Origin: Sporosalibacterium faouarense
GTDB lineage: Bacteria; Bacillota; Clostridia; Tissierellales; VENL01
Length of the DNA stretch: 64,000 bases
Assembly (NCBI RefSeq): GCF_016765695.1
Contig: NZ_JAETGO010000084.1
Span: 1 to 64,000 of the forward strand
Direction: 5' to 3'
Of this stretch, positions 8,925-19,049 are shown in pieces (the stretch's first letter is position 1; every line of letters begins with the position of its first letter). Both the position numbers and the translations under genes were made by a program. The notes beneath the pieces are model-generated. The model did not search any database. It was given only the letters and a program-made list of their open reading frames with translations, and was not told where the DNA came from.

Positions 8925-8954
8925 ATTTTATCATCTGATATATGCTTATGTCAA
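8925..8954 (-). promoter_or_regulatory. Housekeeping-type promoter of putP
   Basis: On the minus strand a perfect TTGACA (8949-8954) is followed after 18 bases by TAAAAT (8925-8930), about 80 bp upstream of the putP start. Confidence 0.75.
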
Positions 8955-9069
8955 ATATATTGAAATTTAATAAATTCTTGACTTATATTATTTTGTAGGT
9001 GAAAATATCTCAAAACAATATAAGGACAAGTATTCCAAAGAATACTCATCCCAATTATTGACAAGGAAC

Positions 9070-9110
9070 TAAAAAAAAGACCTCCAACTAAAAACTAATT
9101 GGGGTCTTTT
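9070..9110 (-). terminator. Terminator downstream of the class III aminotransferase gene
   Basis: AAAAGACC-CCAATTA pairs with TAGTTGGAGGTCTTTT apart from a one-base bulge, and is followed on the minus strand by a run of eight T. Confidence 0.85.
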
Positions 9111-9121
9111 CACTAACTACT

Positions 9122-10375
9122 TTATTCTACAGGATATTTTTCTTTAGCAACCTCTAAAGCCTCTTCAATGGCTTTCAAGGCATTATTTAAATCTTCATCG
9201 GTATGCCTATAGCAAATATACCCATGATGATATGGCTGAATGAATAGATTTCTACGAATAGTTTCAGTATAGAAACATGTTCTTCTCTCCTTATACTTAT
9301 CATCAGCTTTATCAAATGTTATGTATGGCATCGGTGGGATTCCAGACACAGTAGCTGGAACACCTGATTTTTCAACTATGTTTGTTAATTTTTCTAAGAA
9401 TTCGGATCCTCTAGTCCAAATATCTTCTAGTATATTATCGCGCTCTAAGATTTCAATACACTTTAATGCAGCTACCATTTCTAAACTGTTCGGGAAGAAT
9501 GTTGAGCTTATGAAAACTTTTTCCTCCATAACCTTCATTATTTCTTCTTTACCTACACAGGCACTAATTGGATAGCCATTTGCCATAGCTTTACCAAACA
9601 CTGACATATCAGGTGTTACTCCATATCTTTCTTGTGCACCACCCATTGCAACTCTAAATCCAGTACGTATTTCATCAAAAATAAGGACAACATCATATTT
9701 GTCAGCTAATGCTCTAACTCCCTCAAGATAGCCTTCTGGTGGAGCCATTACAGGTTTTGCTAATGGATGACCTACAGGCGTAATTATAATAGCTGCAACT
9801 TCATCCTTGTTTTCTATTAATTTTTGTTCTAAGTCATCTAAATCTGCATATTTAAATTCAATAGTAAGCTCAGTAACTTGCTTAGGAACACCGCCAGGAA
9901 CTTCTACACACCAATCATGCCAACCATGATAACCACAACGAAGAATCTTAGGCTTATCTTTATAACCTCTAGCAATACGTACCGCTATACCAGTTGCATC
10001 AGAACCTGTCTTGCCTAACACTACCATTTCTGCTGAAGGTATCAATTCAATTAATTTTTTCTGTAATTCGTTTTGTACTTCCTGTACCAATGAAAAACAG
10101 AATCCTTTCTCCATTTGTTCAATTACTGCTTGATTTATCTCAGGCTCATTATAACCGAGAATAATAGGACCATATGCACAAAGCATATCAATGTAATCGT
10201 TTCCGTCTACATCAACTATATGTCCACCATATCCTTTTTCAATATATATAGGATACTCACCTGGAACAAAGTTGTATGGACGTCTAATACCCATTACTCC
10301 TCCTGGAGAAATTTTCTTTCCTTCCTCAAAAAGCTTTAATGACCCTTCAATGTTTAGCCTTGGTTTACTCTCCAT
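9122..10375 (-). CDS. Class III PLP aminotransferase, glutamate-1-semialdehyde aminomutase-like
   Basis: A 417-residue enzyme of the GSAM/omega-aminotransferase family. The cofactor lysine is Lys262 in MSVFGKAMANGYP, the PLP-ring aspartate is Asp234 in LIFDEIRTGFR, and GKTGSDATGIAVRIAR binds phosphate. I chose the ATG at 10375, which has AAGGAAGTGAT upstream, not the earlier Met codons. No tetrapyrrole genes are near, so 5-aminolevulinate synthesis is unlikely. Isolated genes of this kind in amino-acid-fermenting Clostridia may act on beta-amino acids or other omega-amino substrates. It lies upstream of putP, but each has its own terminator. Confidence 0.8.
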   Translation of the reverse strand: MESKPRLNIEGSLKLFEEGKKISPGGVMGIRRPYNFVPGEYPIYIEKGYGGHIVDVDGNDYIDMLCAYGPIILGYNEPEINQAVIEQMEKGFCFSLVQEVQNELQKKLIELIPSAEMVVLGKTGSDATGIAVRIARGYKDKPKILRCGYHGWHDWCVEVPGGVPKQVTELTIEFKYADLDDLEQKLIENKDEVAAIIITPVGHPLAKPVMAPPEGYLEGVRALADKYDVVLIFDEIRTGFRVAMGGAQERYGVTPDMSVFGKAMANGYPISACVGKEEIMKVMEEKVFISSTFFPNSLEMVAALKCIEILERDNILEDIWTRGSEFLEKLTNIVEKSGVPATVSGIPPMPYITFDKADDKYKERRTCFYTETIRRNLFIQPYHHGYICYRHTDEDLNNALKAIEEALEVAKEKYPVE

Positions 10376-10517
10376 GTATATCACTTCCTTATTCATTAAT
10401 ATTAGGACCCTATAATACATTCTAACATATTATATATTCAATAAAATCTAAAAATTCCCTTTATTTAAGATAGAATTATTAAAGTTTTTCTATCTCGTAG
10501 AAATCCTACTCTTTTTC

Positions 10518-11402
10518 CTATCTTTCGTCGGTATCCTCTTCTACTTCAGAAATTCTAAATTTCCCGTTTTGATAAATAAGGTCATATTCCTCAAATTTTT
10601 CTGTTCTTCCAAAACTTCCATTGTACATTACAACATTAACCCACAAATTTGTCCTTCCATTTGCCCCTCTACCATATTCATTAATAATATAGTCTGTCAC
10701 TATAATTTCATCTGTATTGCTATATATTTCATCAAAATATGGAGATAAAATACCTTTTTTATAGGTTTCTTTCTTATCATTAGTAAACAAATTCATTGCC
10801 CGAGCATAATCAGAAGTTATTATGCTATCATAAAATTCTACTATTGTATTTGAAGGACTTACATAATCATAATTAACAACAAAAGAAGAGAACTCCTTTG
10901 AATTTGCTAAGCTTAAATGTGTGTGTAAAACATCTTTTATTTGTCCATTGATTAAAATCTGAACATTTATAATATCCTCAAGCTGAGTTAAACTATTAAC
11001 TATTGAATATATCGTCAAAACTTCTTCTCTTTCACTATAATTTTTCTCAATAAAATCTTTAGAAAAATTAACATAGGCAGTCCCTTCCATTACATCAATT
11101 GACAAAAGCTTTGTACCTGATGGTATTAGGTTAAGAGATTGAGAATCATTTGGTCCTTTTAATAGCTCATCAATAACAGCTTCTTGTTCGTTTTGCCTTT
11201 TCATCTTTACTAATCTAACTTCTTGACTTAGTCTAGTAAGTTCATAATTTGGAAAGTATAATACTAACTTAGCATATTCCTCACTAGGTGTAGGATCTAT
11301 CGGTGGATAGTTATTACTTTCTTCATCAAAACTATCATAAGTAGTACATCCTGTAATCATTAATATAACTAAAAGGTAAATGTAACATAGCCTTCGTAAC
11401 AT
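10518..11402 (-). CDS. GerMN-domain lipoprotein
   Basis: A 294-residue secreted lipoprotein: signal peptide with lipobox ITGC (Cys19), then a GerMN (sporulation/germination) domain at about 45-160 (LVLYFPN... VIDELLKGPN... LIPSGTKLLSIDVMEGTAYVNFSKDF), then an NTF2-like C-terminal part ending in a charged tail. The ATG at 11402 has GGAGGAGT upstream. It follows the sensor kinase closely and probably shares its transcript; envelope lipoproteins encoded behind WalK-like kinases often tune the kinase, which is inference here. Confidence 0.85.
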   Translation of the reverse strand: MLRRLCYIYLLVILMITGCTTYDSFDEESNNYPPIDPTPSEEYAKLVLYFPNYELTRLSQEVRLVKMKRQNEQEAVIDELLKGPNDSQSLNLIPSGTKLLSIDVMEGTAYVNFSKDFIEKNYSEREEVLTIYSIVNSLTQLEDIINVQILINGQIKDVLHTHLSLANSKEFSSFVVNYDYVSPSNTIVEFYDSIITSDYARAMNLFTNDKKETYKKGILSPYFDEIYSNTDEIIVTDYIINEYGRGANGRTNLWVNVVMYNGSFGRTEKFEEYDLIYQNGKFRISEVEEDTDER

Positions 11403-11428
11403 AAAAACTCCTCCAAATAAAGTAATAA

Positions 11429-12880
11429 TCAATCTATTCCTATGTCAGTTGGTAACATAATGTAGAAAGTACTACCTTCACCAACCTCACTTTCAACTTT
11501 AATAGTTCCTTGATGGAGAGAAACTATTTGATACGCTATGGAAAGCCCTAATCCAGTCCCTCCTGTATTCCTTGCCCGAGCTTTATCTACTCTATAGAAC
11601 CTATCAAAGACATGACTTAAAGACTCCTTGTCAATTCCGATACCATTATCCTTAATCTCTATTATAGCATTTTTACCCTTGGTATATAAGCTTACTTTAA
11701 CTTGACCTTCTTTTGGAGTATACTTAATAGCATTATGAATTATATTTATTATTGATTGCTGAATTTTATCAGAATCAATACTTATCTGAACTTTTTCTTT
11801 TAATTTTAGCTCCAAATCAATTGATTTCTCTTTTGCCAAAGGTTGTAACCTTGTCACTATTCTTTCTAATAAAAAGTTTATGTAAGTTGTGCCATAGTTT
11901 AATGTTAACTTCTCTTTATCTAAATCTACTAGATATAAAAGATCGTCAATAATATTATTCAACCTGTTCACTTCTGAATTTATGTCCTTTAAGAATTCCT
12001 TATAAATATCTATATTACTCTCTTCTTGATGAATTAAAGACTCAGATAACAATTTCATTGAGCTAAGTGGAGTTCTTAATTCATGAGATACATTTGCAAC
12101 GAAATCTTTCCTTTGTTTATCTACTTGATCCAATTTATTAAGCATTATATTAAAAGAATCTGCCATTTTCTTAAATTCATCATTTGTATCCATCTTTATT
12201 CTTTGATTCAATTTATCTTGAGATATTTGACTGATTATTCTAGTGAAACGTTCTATTGGACTGGACAGATAGCTAGCAAAAATAAAGCTCAATAAAGCGA
12301 TAAAAATTATACTTGTCACCGATATGAGAATTAGCTTATTATTTATCTGAGCCAACTCTTCATATACGCTATTAATTGATGCTGAAATAAGTACTGCCCC
12401 AACAATTTCATTATCTAATTTTATTGGAACTGCTGTATATAACACGTGTCCAAGCTTCTTAAAATTATATAATCCATGAACATTTTTTCCTTTCAAAGCA
12501 TCATTTATTTCTGAATGTTTAAACTCTTGTCCAATATGTGCTGAGTTTGAATCCTCAATTACAATATTATTTTTATCTACTACAATAATCCGTGAATCAA
12601 TCTTTTGACTTCGAGGTTCAATGATTGGCCCTATATAGTCTACTAAATTTAAAGTTTTACTAGGCATCATATAATATTTTAGTCTATTAGATAATGTATT
12701 AGCCTCAGTTAAATACTCTAATTTTTCTTGATTTAAGTATATATTCAATATGGTCTGACTAATAAAAACGTTTATTATTATTAAAGAAACTACTATTAAT
12801 AATAAATAGGTGGAAACAAGCTTCCACCTAACACTAATAAAACGCCTATTATTTTTATTTCTTCCTAAAATAGTAACCAA
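11429..12880 (-). CDS. Membrane sensor histidine kinase, WalK/PhoR-like
   Basis: A 483-residue kinase with membrane segments at about 20-43 and 182-204, an extracytoplasmic PAS/Cache-like domain between them, HAMP (205-257), HisKA with His266 in FVANVSHELRTPLSS, and a HATPase domain with N box (IHNAIKYTP), G1 (DNGIGID), F box and G2 (GGTGLGLSI). The start is uncertain: TTG at 12880 overlaps the response-regulator gene by 26 bases and has GGGGAG too close to it, yet no better ATG or GTG exists before the first helix. Partner of the regulator encoded just upstream. The signal is unknown; cell-wall stress is typical for this class. Confidence 0.92.
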   Translation of the reverse strand: MVTILGRNKNNRRFISVRWKLVSTYLLLIVVSLIIINVFISQTILNIYLNQEKLEYLTEANTLSNRLKYYMMPSKTLNLVDYIGPIIEPRSQKIDSRIIVVDKNNIVIEDSNSAHIGQEFKHSEINDALKGKNVHGLYNFKKLGHVLYTAVPIKLDNEIVGAVLISASINSVYEELAQINNKLILISVTSIIFIALLSFIFASYLSSPIERFTRIISQISQDKLNQRIKMDTNDEFKKMADSFNIMLNKLDQVDKQRKDFVANVSHELRTPLSSMKLLSESLIHQEESNIDIYKEFLKDINSEVNRLNNIIDDLLYLVDLDKEKLTLNYGTTYINFLLERIVTRLQPLAKEKSIDLELKLKEKVQISIDSDKIQQSIINIIHNAIKYTPKEGQVKVSLYTKGKNAIIEIKDNGIGIDKESLSHVFDRFYRVDKARARNTGGTGLGLSIAYQIVSLHQGTIKVESEVGEGSTFYIMLPTDIGID

Positions 12881-13544
12881 CTCCCCATTTGGTTAAAATG
12901 TACTCTGCTTGACCAGAATCTTTTTCAATTTTTTCCCTTAATCTTCGTATATGTACATCAACAGTTCTTAAATCTCCAAAGTATTCATAGCCCCAAATAA
13001 TCTCAAGTAACTCTTCTCTTGTAAACACTTTACCAGGATTCGATGCCAAAAGTAATAGTAAATCAAATTCTTTTGCAGTAAGATTTACATCTCTTCCATC
13101 AATTGTAACTTTCCTTCCAAGTGTGTTGATCGTAAAATTATCAACTTGTATTATTTGTTCACCAAGCTTAGTACTCTTCGTATTAGCTCTCCTAAGTATG
13201 GCCTTTATTCTAGCCTTCAATTCTAATATATTAAATGGCTTGGTTAAATAATCATCAGCACCATATTCTAAACCAAGTATTTTATTGATATCTTCCCCTT
13301 TAGCTGTTAACATAATAATTGGAACTTGTGAATTCTCTCTAATTTTTTGACATACTTCTAATCCATCTATGCCAGGGAGCATAAGGTCTAGTATAATCAA
13401 CTCATACTTTGTGTTTTGTGCCTTTTCTAAAGCTTCATTTCCATCAAATGCAGTATCTATATCATATCCATCCTGCTCTAAACTGTACTTTAATCCTTTC
13501 ACCAATAAAGCTTCATCATCTACTATCAAAATTTTGGTGTCCAT
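12855..13544 (-). CDS. Response regulator, OmpR/PhoB family
   Basis: A 229-residue regulator with a receiver domain (Asp53 in LIILDLMLPG as phosphoacceptor, acidic pair near residue 10, Lys in YLTKPF) and a winged-helix DNA-binding domain in the last 100 residues (ELLEIIWGYEYFGDLRTVDVHIRRLREK). Two ATGs stand in tandem; I prefer the second, five bases behind GAGGTG. First gene of the regulator-kinase-lipoprotein unit; a possible promoter lies at 13599-13628. Confidence 0.95.
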   Translation of the reverse strand: MDTKILIVDDEALLVKGLKYSLEQDGYDIDTAFDGNEALEKAQNTKYELIILDLMLPGIDGLEVCQKIRENSQVPIIMLTAKGEDINKILGLEYGADDYLTKPFNILELKARIKAILRRANTKSTKLGEQIIQVDNFTINTLGRKVTIDGRDVNLTAKEFDLLLLLASNPGKVFTREELLEIIWGYEYFGDLRTVDVHIRRLREKIEKDSGQAEYILTKWGVGYYFRKK

Positions 13545-13598
13545 CATATCACCTCTTATATATTATTGCTATTATTGCCATCAGGCTAAGCGTCCAAC

Positions 13599-13628
13599 AA
13601 TATAACTATCTTCTACAAATTTCTTCAA
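13599..13628 (-). promoter_or_regulatory. Possible promoter of the two-component operon
   Basis: TTGAAG (13623-13628) and TATATT (13599-13604) on the minus strand, 18 bases apart, about 55 bp upstream of the regulator start and downstream of selB. Confidence 0.45.
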
Positions 13629-13704
13629 AATCCTTTTAGATTTTTAAATTTATTTTACAACTATGGTATGTACATCTTATTAAAATCTATATTTACATCT
13701 TCTA

Positions 13705-15612
13705 TTAATTTAGAATTCTAGTGTCCCCTGTTCTTTTAGTAATCCTCTTTTGATCAAAATCTTCCAATAGAGATACTGCAAATTTTCTGCTTGTATTTAA
13801 TAAATCTCTAAACTCCCCAAGGGATATTGACCCCTTTTCTTTAATATAATTTTTGGCCAACTCTATAGAACGCAAATATATATCCTTATGTATTATAATA
13901 TCATTTTTTAACATTATTAATACATTCAAATCAATAAGGGCTTCTATAACCTGTTCGATATCTCTTTTATCATAGTTTAGTTTACTCATAACATCTTCAG
14001 TTTGGAGATTTATAAACTTCTCTTTCAAATAAATATTTTCAATGTCTTGCCTAATTTGTTTCTGTATATCATTAAATTTGACTTCAAAATCTATTAAGGA
14101 TACACATTCATTGTTTTGTTTTATTATATTTCTTTCAATCAATAGATTGATAAAGCTTTCTCCCAGCTTTGGCTTTATTGTTCCAAGATATTTACTTCTT
14201 AACTCTTCCTTAAGCATACCAGTTTTTAAAGGCTTTTTATTATGAAATAAATTAAGGTCAGTGATTAATTTTTCAATAAAAGTATTATAATAATCTTTAT
14301 GTATAACATGAATATCCTTTAATAGCTTTAATGTTATAATTTTTCTCTTTTCTTTTAGCTTTTCAACATTTTCTAAAACTTTCTCTTCAGGCATAACTAT
14401 TAAAACTGATAAATCCTTTACACTAGGAAAAGAAGAACTCCTATCATTGATTATCTTTTCTATTACATCTATAGTATCTCCTTCTTCTTTAATCTTTAAC
14501 TCTTCAATTGTGGATTCATCAAATCTTTTTCGTTTGGGAGGATTAGGTTCTAATACTTCTCCACCGCCTATAGTGATCATTGGAGAGTAAAATCTAATTA
14601 TAAACTTGTCTCCTCTTTTAGCAACCACTTCCTCCTCTAACCTTAGTTGAGCATAGCAGTTTTCTCCAGGAGTTAGATAGTCTCTATCCAAGAATACTAC
14701 CCTGCATAGTATTTCTCTAGTTCCTAAATAAAGTCTAATCCTTGTTCTATTTTCAATAATCCTTTGAGAATCTTCTAGTAGTCTTAGCTTTACATCTATC
14801 ATCATGGTTTCTTCCATTGAATTTAAAGGCGCAATAATGTCACCTCTATTAATTTCTGATTTTTTTAATCCTGATATGTTTAAAGCAACCCTTTGCCCTG
14901 CATATGCAGATTCACTATCTTCTCCATGGACTTGAATTGAGCGTATTTTCCCTGTTTTATTACCCGGGAAAATACCAACCTCATCGCCTTCATCAAATTT
15001 TCCAGAAATTAATGTCCCAGTTACTACAGTCCCAAATCCAGTTATAGTGAATACTCTATCAACTGGAAGCCTTGGCATCTCTTCCACATCTCTTTCCTCG
15101 ATTTTTTTAGAATAATCTTCAATAGTTTCGATTACCTTGTCTATCCCTTTACCACTAAGAGAATCTGCTGGAATTATTGGGCTTTTTTCTAAAAAAGTTC
15201 CTTTAAGACTTTCTTTAATGTCCTCTTTAACAAGTTCTAACCAGTCTTCGTCTACTAAATTAACTTTAGTTAAAACTACAAATCCTAATTCTATATCTAA
15301 AAGATTAAGTATATTTAGATGTTCTTTTGATTGAGGCATCATTCCTTCATCAGCTGCAATAACTAGTATTACTATGTCCATACCAACTACTCCAGCCAGC
15401 ATATTTCTAATGAATTTCTCGTGACCAGGCACATCAATTATTCCAGCTCTTTGACCACTAGGCAAGTCAAAGTAGGTAAAACCTAACTCAATTGAAATAC
15501 CTCTCTCTTTTTCTTGTTTTAATCTATCAGTCTCTCTTCCTGTTAGGGCTTTAATAAGTGTAGTTTTTCCATGGTCGATATGCCCAGCAGTTCCTATTAT
15601 TATGTTTTTCAC
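13705..15612 (-). CDS. selB: Selenocysteine-specific translation elongation factor SelB
   Basis: A 635-residue GTPase that brings Sec-tRNA to UGA codons marked by a SECIS hairpin. G motifs are visible: [12 protein letters not shown] (G1), DVPGHEKF (G3) and LTKVN (G4). EF-Tu-like barrels follow ([10 protein letters not shown]) and then four winged-helix segments that bind SECIS RNA (residues about 370-635). GTG start with AAAGGAG. It ends the selD-selA-selB run; the selA-selB gap is only 12 bp. No tRNA-Sec gene (selC) is seen in the window. Confidence 0.97.
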   Translation of the reverse strand: MKNIIIGTAGHIDHGKTTLIKALTGRETDRLKQEKERGISIELGFTYFDLPSGQRAGIIDVPGHEKFIRNMLAGVVGMDIVILVIAADEGMMPQSKEHLNILNLLDIELGFVVLTKVNLVDEDWLELVKEDIKESLKGTFLEKSPIIPADSLSGKGIDKVIETIEDYSKKIEERDVEEMPRLPVDRVFTITGFGTVVTGTLISGKFDEGDEVGIFPGNKTGKIRSIQVHGEDSESAYAGQRVALNISGLKKSEINRGDIIAPLNSMEETMMIDVKLRLLEDSQRIIENRTRIRLYLGTREILCRVVFLDRDYLTPGENCYAQLRLEEEVVAKRGDKFIIRFYSPMITIGGGEVLEPNPPKRKRFDESTIEELKIKEEGDTIDVIEKIINDRSSSFPSVKDLSVLIVMPEEKVLENVEKLKEKRKIITLKLLKDIHVIHKDYYNTFIEKLITDLNLFHNKKPLKTGMLKEELRSKYLGTIKPKLGESFINLLIERNIIKQNNECVSLIDFEVKFNDIQKQIRQDIENIYLKEKFINLQTEDVMSKLNYDKRDIEQVIEALIDLNVLIMLKNDIIIHKDIYLRSIELAKNYIKEKGSISLGEFRDLLNTSRKFAVSLLEDFDQKRITKRTGDTRILN

Positions 15613-15624
15613 TATACCACTCCT

Positions 15625-17040
15625 TTAGACCCTTTCTGCTGCATACTCAAAAGCACCTACTAAAGTTTTAAATTCTTCCTCTTTGATTGTTCTTAAATCC
15701 AAATACATTTTATCTTTATAGATTCTTGCTATCACAGGTATATCATATTCTCTTAAGCTATTTTCAAGTTTAGTAATCTTTCCTTCTTGAGATGAAATAG
15801 TAATAGTTTTAGTAGGAATCTGTTCTAAAGGCATTGAACCTCCTCCTACTTGAGAATACTGATCTTCAAGACCAACTGAGAAAGAATCATCTAATTTGCC
15901 TTTTAGAAGATTTAATAGCTCATTCCCTCTTCTTTCTAACTCTTCTAATGGCATAGTTATCATTCTTAAAGTCGGAATTTTTCTTATTGCCTCATCTTCA
16001 TCTAAATAAAATCTCAGTGTTGCTTCTAAGGCAGCAATTGTAAATTTATCAATTCTAAATGCCCTATTAAGTGGATGCTTTTTCATTATATCAATGAGCT
16101 TTTTCTTCCCAATTATTACCCCAGCTTGAGGTCCACCTAAAAGTTTATCTCCACTGAAGGTAATAATGTCTACACCAGCTTTCATGGAATCTTGAACCGT
16201 TGGTTCATATTCTAAGCCATATTTACTTAAATCAATTAAAACACCACTACCTAAATCTTCAACCACCGGTATACTGTGTTTCTTTCCTAACTCAACTAAC
16301 TCATCCAATTTAACTTCAGAAGTGAAGCCAAGGATTCTATAGTTACTAGTATGTACCTTTAAAAATGCTGAAGTATCTTCACTTAAAGCCCTTTCATAGT
16401 CCCAAAGATGAGTCTTATTAGTGGTACCTACATCCACTAATTTCGCTCCACTTTGTTCCATTACATCCGGAACTCTAAATGACCCTCCAATTTCAACTAA
16501 TTCACCTCTAGATACTATAACTTCCTTATCTTTTGCTAAACTACTTAATACTAACATTACTGCTGCAGCATTATTATTTACAACTAAAGCATCCTCTGCT
16601 CCAGTTACCCTAGTAATTATATCTATCAAGTGGCTATATCTTGAGCCTCTTTTCCCAGTATCTAAGTCAAACTCTAAGTTAGAATAGTTTGATACTACTT
16701 CTGATATATTCTCCATTACTTCATTATCTATTAGTGATCTTCCTAGATTAGTATGAATCACTACTCCTGATGCATTTATAACTCTTTTTAATCTATAAGA
16801 AACTTTTTTTCGAGCCCTTTTAGATACTAAAATTGGCAAATCTTCCACTTTACTATTTAACCCATCAGTATCTAAACTTCCATTAGCTATCTTGATTCTT
16901 AGATTATCTATCTCTTCTCTTATAGACTCAACTACTACCTCCCTTGGAACTTCATCCAAAAGATTCATTTCTTGTTCTATAAAAGAAATAATATCATCTA
17001 CCTTTGGCAATCTACTAAACAAATTTGCTTTTTTATTCAA
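15625..17040 (-). CDS. selA: L-seryl-tRNA(Sec) selenium transferase
   Basis: A 471-residue PLP enzyme that converts seryl-tRNA(Sec) to selenocysteinyl-tRNA(Sec) using selenophosphate. The PLP lysine is Lys299 in [15 protein letters not shown]. Other family stretches are [15 protein letters not shown] and NNNAAAVML. The start is TTG with AAAAGGA nine bases upstream. Lies between selD (44 bp upstream) and selB. Confidence 0.97.
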   Translation of the reverse strand: MNKKANLFSRLPKVDDIISFIEQEMNLLDEVPREVVVESIREEIDNLRIKIANGSLDTDGLNSKVEDLPILVSKRARKKVSYRLKRVINASGVVIHTNLGRSLIDNEVMENISEVVSNYSNLEFDLDTGKRGSRYSHLIDIITRVTGAEDALVVNNNAAAVMLVLSSLAKDKEVIVSRGELVEIGGSFRVPDVMEQSGAKLVDVGTTNKTHLWDYERALSEDTSAFLKVHTSNYRILGFTSEVKLDELVELGKKHSIPVVEDLGSGVLIDLSKYGLEYEPTVQDSMKAGVDIITFSGDKLLGGPQAGVIIGKKKLIDIMKKHPLNRAFRIDKFTIAALEATLRFYLDEDEAIRKIPTLRMITMPLEELERRGNELLNLLKGKLDDSFSVGLEDQYSQVGGGSMPLEQIPTKTITISSQEGKITKLENSLREYDIPVIARIYKDKMYLDLRTIKEEEFKTLVGAFEYAAERV

Positions 17041-17083
17041 TATTCATCATCCTTTTAATTTATTGAAATCTAGCTGAATAACT

Positions 17084-18124
17084 TTATTCAATAATTAATG
17101 AGTACTCTTGTTTTTGTATAACCTCACCAATAACTGCAAACTCTGTGGAACTATTTTCAAGTTCCCTTAGGAGAACCTTTGCCCCATCTTTATTAACTGA
17201 AATTAAAAGCCCACCAGAAGTCTGAGGATCATATAATACATCTCTCATTTCTTGAGGCACTGAATCTTTAAATTTTACTTTATCCCCAATAAAAGACATA
17301 TTAGAATACGCTCCTGCTGGAATTATTCCCATACTTGCAAATTCTAAGGCCTTATTTAAAACAGGAATATTCTCACTAATAATCTTAATAGTTACATTGC
17401 TTCCTTCTGCCATCTCTAAACTGTGTCCTAAAAATCCAAAGCCAGTAACATCTGTGCAGCTATTAGCTCCTGCTTTCACCATAGCATCCTTTGCTTCTTT
17501 ATTTAAGGTAGTCATTATTTTTACAGCTGCCTCATAGGTCAACTCATCCACCATATCTGCCTTTATGGCTGTATTAATTATTCCTATTCCTAATGGCTTA
17601 GTTAAAACCAGTACATCTCCAATTTGAGCATTACAGTTAGTCAACACATTTTTAGGATGAACGAAGCCACTTACCGATAATCCATATTTAGGCTCATCAT
17701 CTTCAATTGTATGACCACCTACCAGAAGAGCTCCTGCCTCTTGTACTTTATCAAATCCTCCCCTTAATATCTTTGTCATTATGTCTGGAGATAAACAAGT
17801 AGGAAAACAAATAATATTCATAGCTAGCTTTGGCTCTCCGCCCATGGCATAGATATCACTTAAAGAGTTTGTAGCAGCTATCTGACCGTATACATAAGGG
17901 TCATCTACAACTGGTGTAAAAAAGTCGACTGTTTGTATAAGCGCTTTGTCATCATCTATTTTATAAACTGCTGCATCATCAGAAGTATCTATTCCAACTA
18001 ATAAATTTTCATCATAAGATTTTGGTATATGACACAGAACCTGTGCCAAGGTATCAGGACCTATTTTAGCTGCTCAGCCTGAGCTCTTTGTCATTTCAGT
18101 GAGTCTTCTCTCTTTTTCTGACAT
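17084..18124 (-). CDS. selD: Selenophosphate synthase containing selenocysteine (TGA read-through)
   Basis: Makes selenophosphate from selenide and ATP. The open frame from 18049 lacks the catalytic N-terminus. Reading upstream through an in-frame TGA at 18074-18076 gives MSEKERRLTEMTKSSG-U-AAKIGPDTL, so residue 17 (normally Cys or Sec of the S-G-C/U-A-x-K motif) is selenocysteine, followed by the catalytic Lys20. With the ATG at 18124 the protein has 346 residues, normal for the family. Later motifs include GIDTSDDAAVY, TVDFFTPVVDDPY and DVTGFGFLGH. A bacterial SECIS hairpin follows the TGA at 18031-18047. First gene of selD-selA-selB. Automatic annotation would probably truncate it or call it a pseudogene. 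Confidence 0.96.
18031..18047 (-). promoter_or_regulatory. Bacterial SECIS hairpin in selD mRNA
   Basis: In the mRNA, GGCACAG pairs with CUGUGUC over a three-base GUU loop (seven pairs, one G-U). The stem begins 26 bases after the UGA, placing the loop about 33 bases downstream. That is inside the usual distance for a SelB-recruiting element, and a G-U in the apical loop is typical. Confidence 0.75.
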
Positions 18125-18135
18125 ACTCTCACTCC

Positions 18136-18792
18136 TTATTCTACTGTTATTAAATTTTCTATAGATTTATATTTTTTGTCGCCAATACCAGAAACATTTT
18201 TTAGCTCTTCAATAGATTGAAAACTACTCTTTTCTCTATAATCAATTATTCTCTCGGCTATTACCTCTCCTATTCCTGGTAATTGACTAAGGGTTTCTAC
18301 AGAAGCTCTATTTAAATCTATTTTTCCATTAATATATCCTGAATCATTATCCGTTAGAAGCCCAATAATATCTTTTTCATCTAACTCTTCTCCAATTTCT
18401 GGCACATATATAACTTTTTCATCCTGTAATATCATGGCAGGATTGATTCTGTTTACATCGGCCTTACCATCTATTAATCCACCTACTTTGTCAAAAGCTT
18501 CATATAGTCTCGCCCCTTTAGGAAGTATAGCTATTCCAGGATTATGTACTTGTCCAATTATATAAACTACAATATTGTTGTCTTTTTTTTCTTCCTTATT
18601 CTCATTATCTTCATTATCACTATTCTCTTCAATATCCTTATCTATTTCTGAAATTTCTCCACTGTAGTTCTTATTATTATCTTCTTTTACTACTAATAGG
18701 TCATCCCCTATTATAACATTATACCCAATAATACTTATTATACCTACAACTAGTAATAGTATAGCTATTTGTTCTCGTTTTGTAAAGCGCAT
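18136..18792 (-). CDS. comEA: ComEA-like DNA-binding protein (SLBB plus helix-hairpin-helix)
   Basis: A 218-residue membrane-anchored protein: one helix at about 9-28, an acidic Asn/Glu/Lys-rich linker (38-72), an SLBB/soluble-ligand-binding segment (VVYIIGQVHNPGIAILPKGARLYEAFDKVGG) and two helix-hairpin-helix motifs at the end (KIDLNRASVETLSQLPGIGEVIAERIIDYR... LKNVSGIGDKKYKSI). Such proteins bind incoming DNA at the membrane during transformation. ATG at 18792 with GGGGTGG upstream. It stands alone, without comEB or comEC nearby, and is divergent from dacF. Confidence 0.9.
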   Translation of the reverse strand: MRFTKREQIAILLLVVGIISIIGYNVIIGDDLLVVKEDNNKNYSGEISEIDKDIEENSDNEDNENKEEKKDNNIVVYIIGQVHNPGIAILPKGARLYEAFDKVGGLIDGKADVNRINPAMILQDEKVIYVPEIGEELDEKDIIGLLTDNDSGYINGKIDLNRASVETLSQLPGIGEVIAERIIDYREKSSFQSIEELKNVSGIGDKKYKSIENLITVE

Positions 18793-19049
18793 CAATCAAA
18801 CCACCCCATTTATTGTTTTATTTCCATATTCTACTAAAAGCATAGCAAATCCTCTTTTAAATACGAATTCATTTACTTTTTTTATACTATTCTTTAATAT
18901 TATTTTTTTTATTTGATTATATTGTCGAATTTTATTGATTTTCATCATCTTATTTGCATATTCTTTTAAATACTCCAAATAACTAATTTAAAAATTAGTA
19001 TAAAATTTGTTATACTAGTTATATAATTTAATAGAAGAGGTGGTATTTA

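Noticed and set aside
9028-9049. Hairpin AGTATTC/GAATACT upstream of putP
   Set aside because: Only seven pairs, no T run, and no known operator match; not enough to call a site.
9122-10375. hemL (glutamate-1-semialdehyde aminomutase in heme synthesis)
   Set aside because: The family fits but no other tetrapyrrole gene is near, so I kept the general class III aminotransferase call.
12083-12295. Plus-strand ORFs within kinase and elongation-factor genes
   Set aside because: They lack ribosome sites and lie wholly inside well-supported minus-strand genes.
13545-13704. Search for tRNA-Sec (selC) near the sel genes
   Set aside because: No cloverleaf with a long variable arm or TCA anticodon context was seen here or between comEA and dacF.
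18796-18978. 60-codon minus-strand ORF just upstream of comEA
   Set aside because: It begins at TTG with no ribosome site, is Lys/Ile-rich as expected for random AT-rich sequence, and overlaps the comEA/dacF control region.
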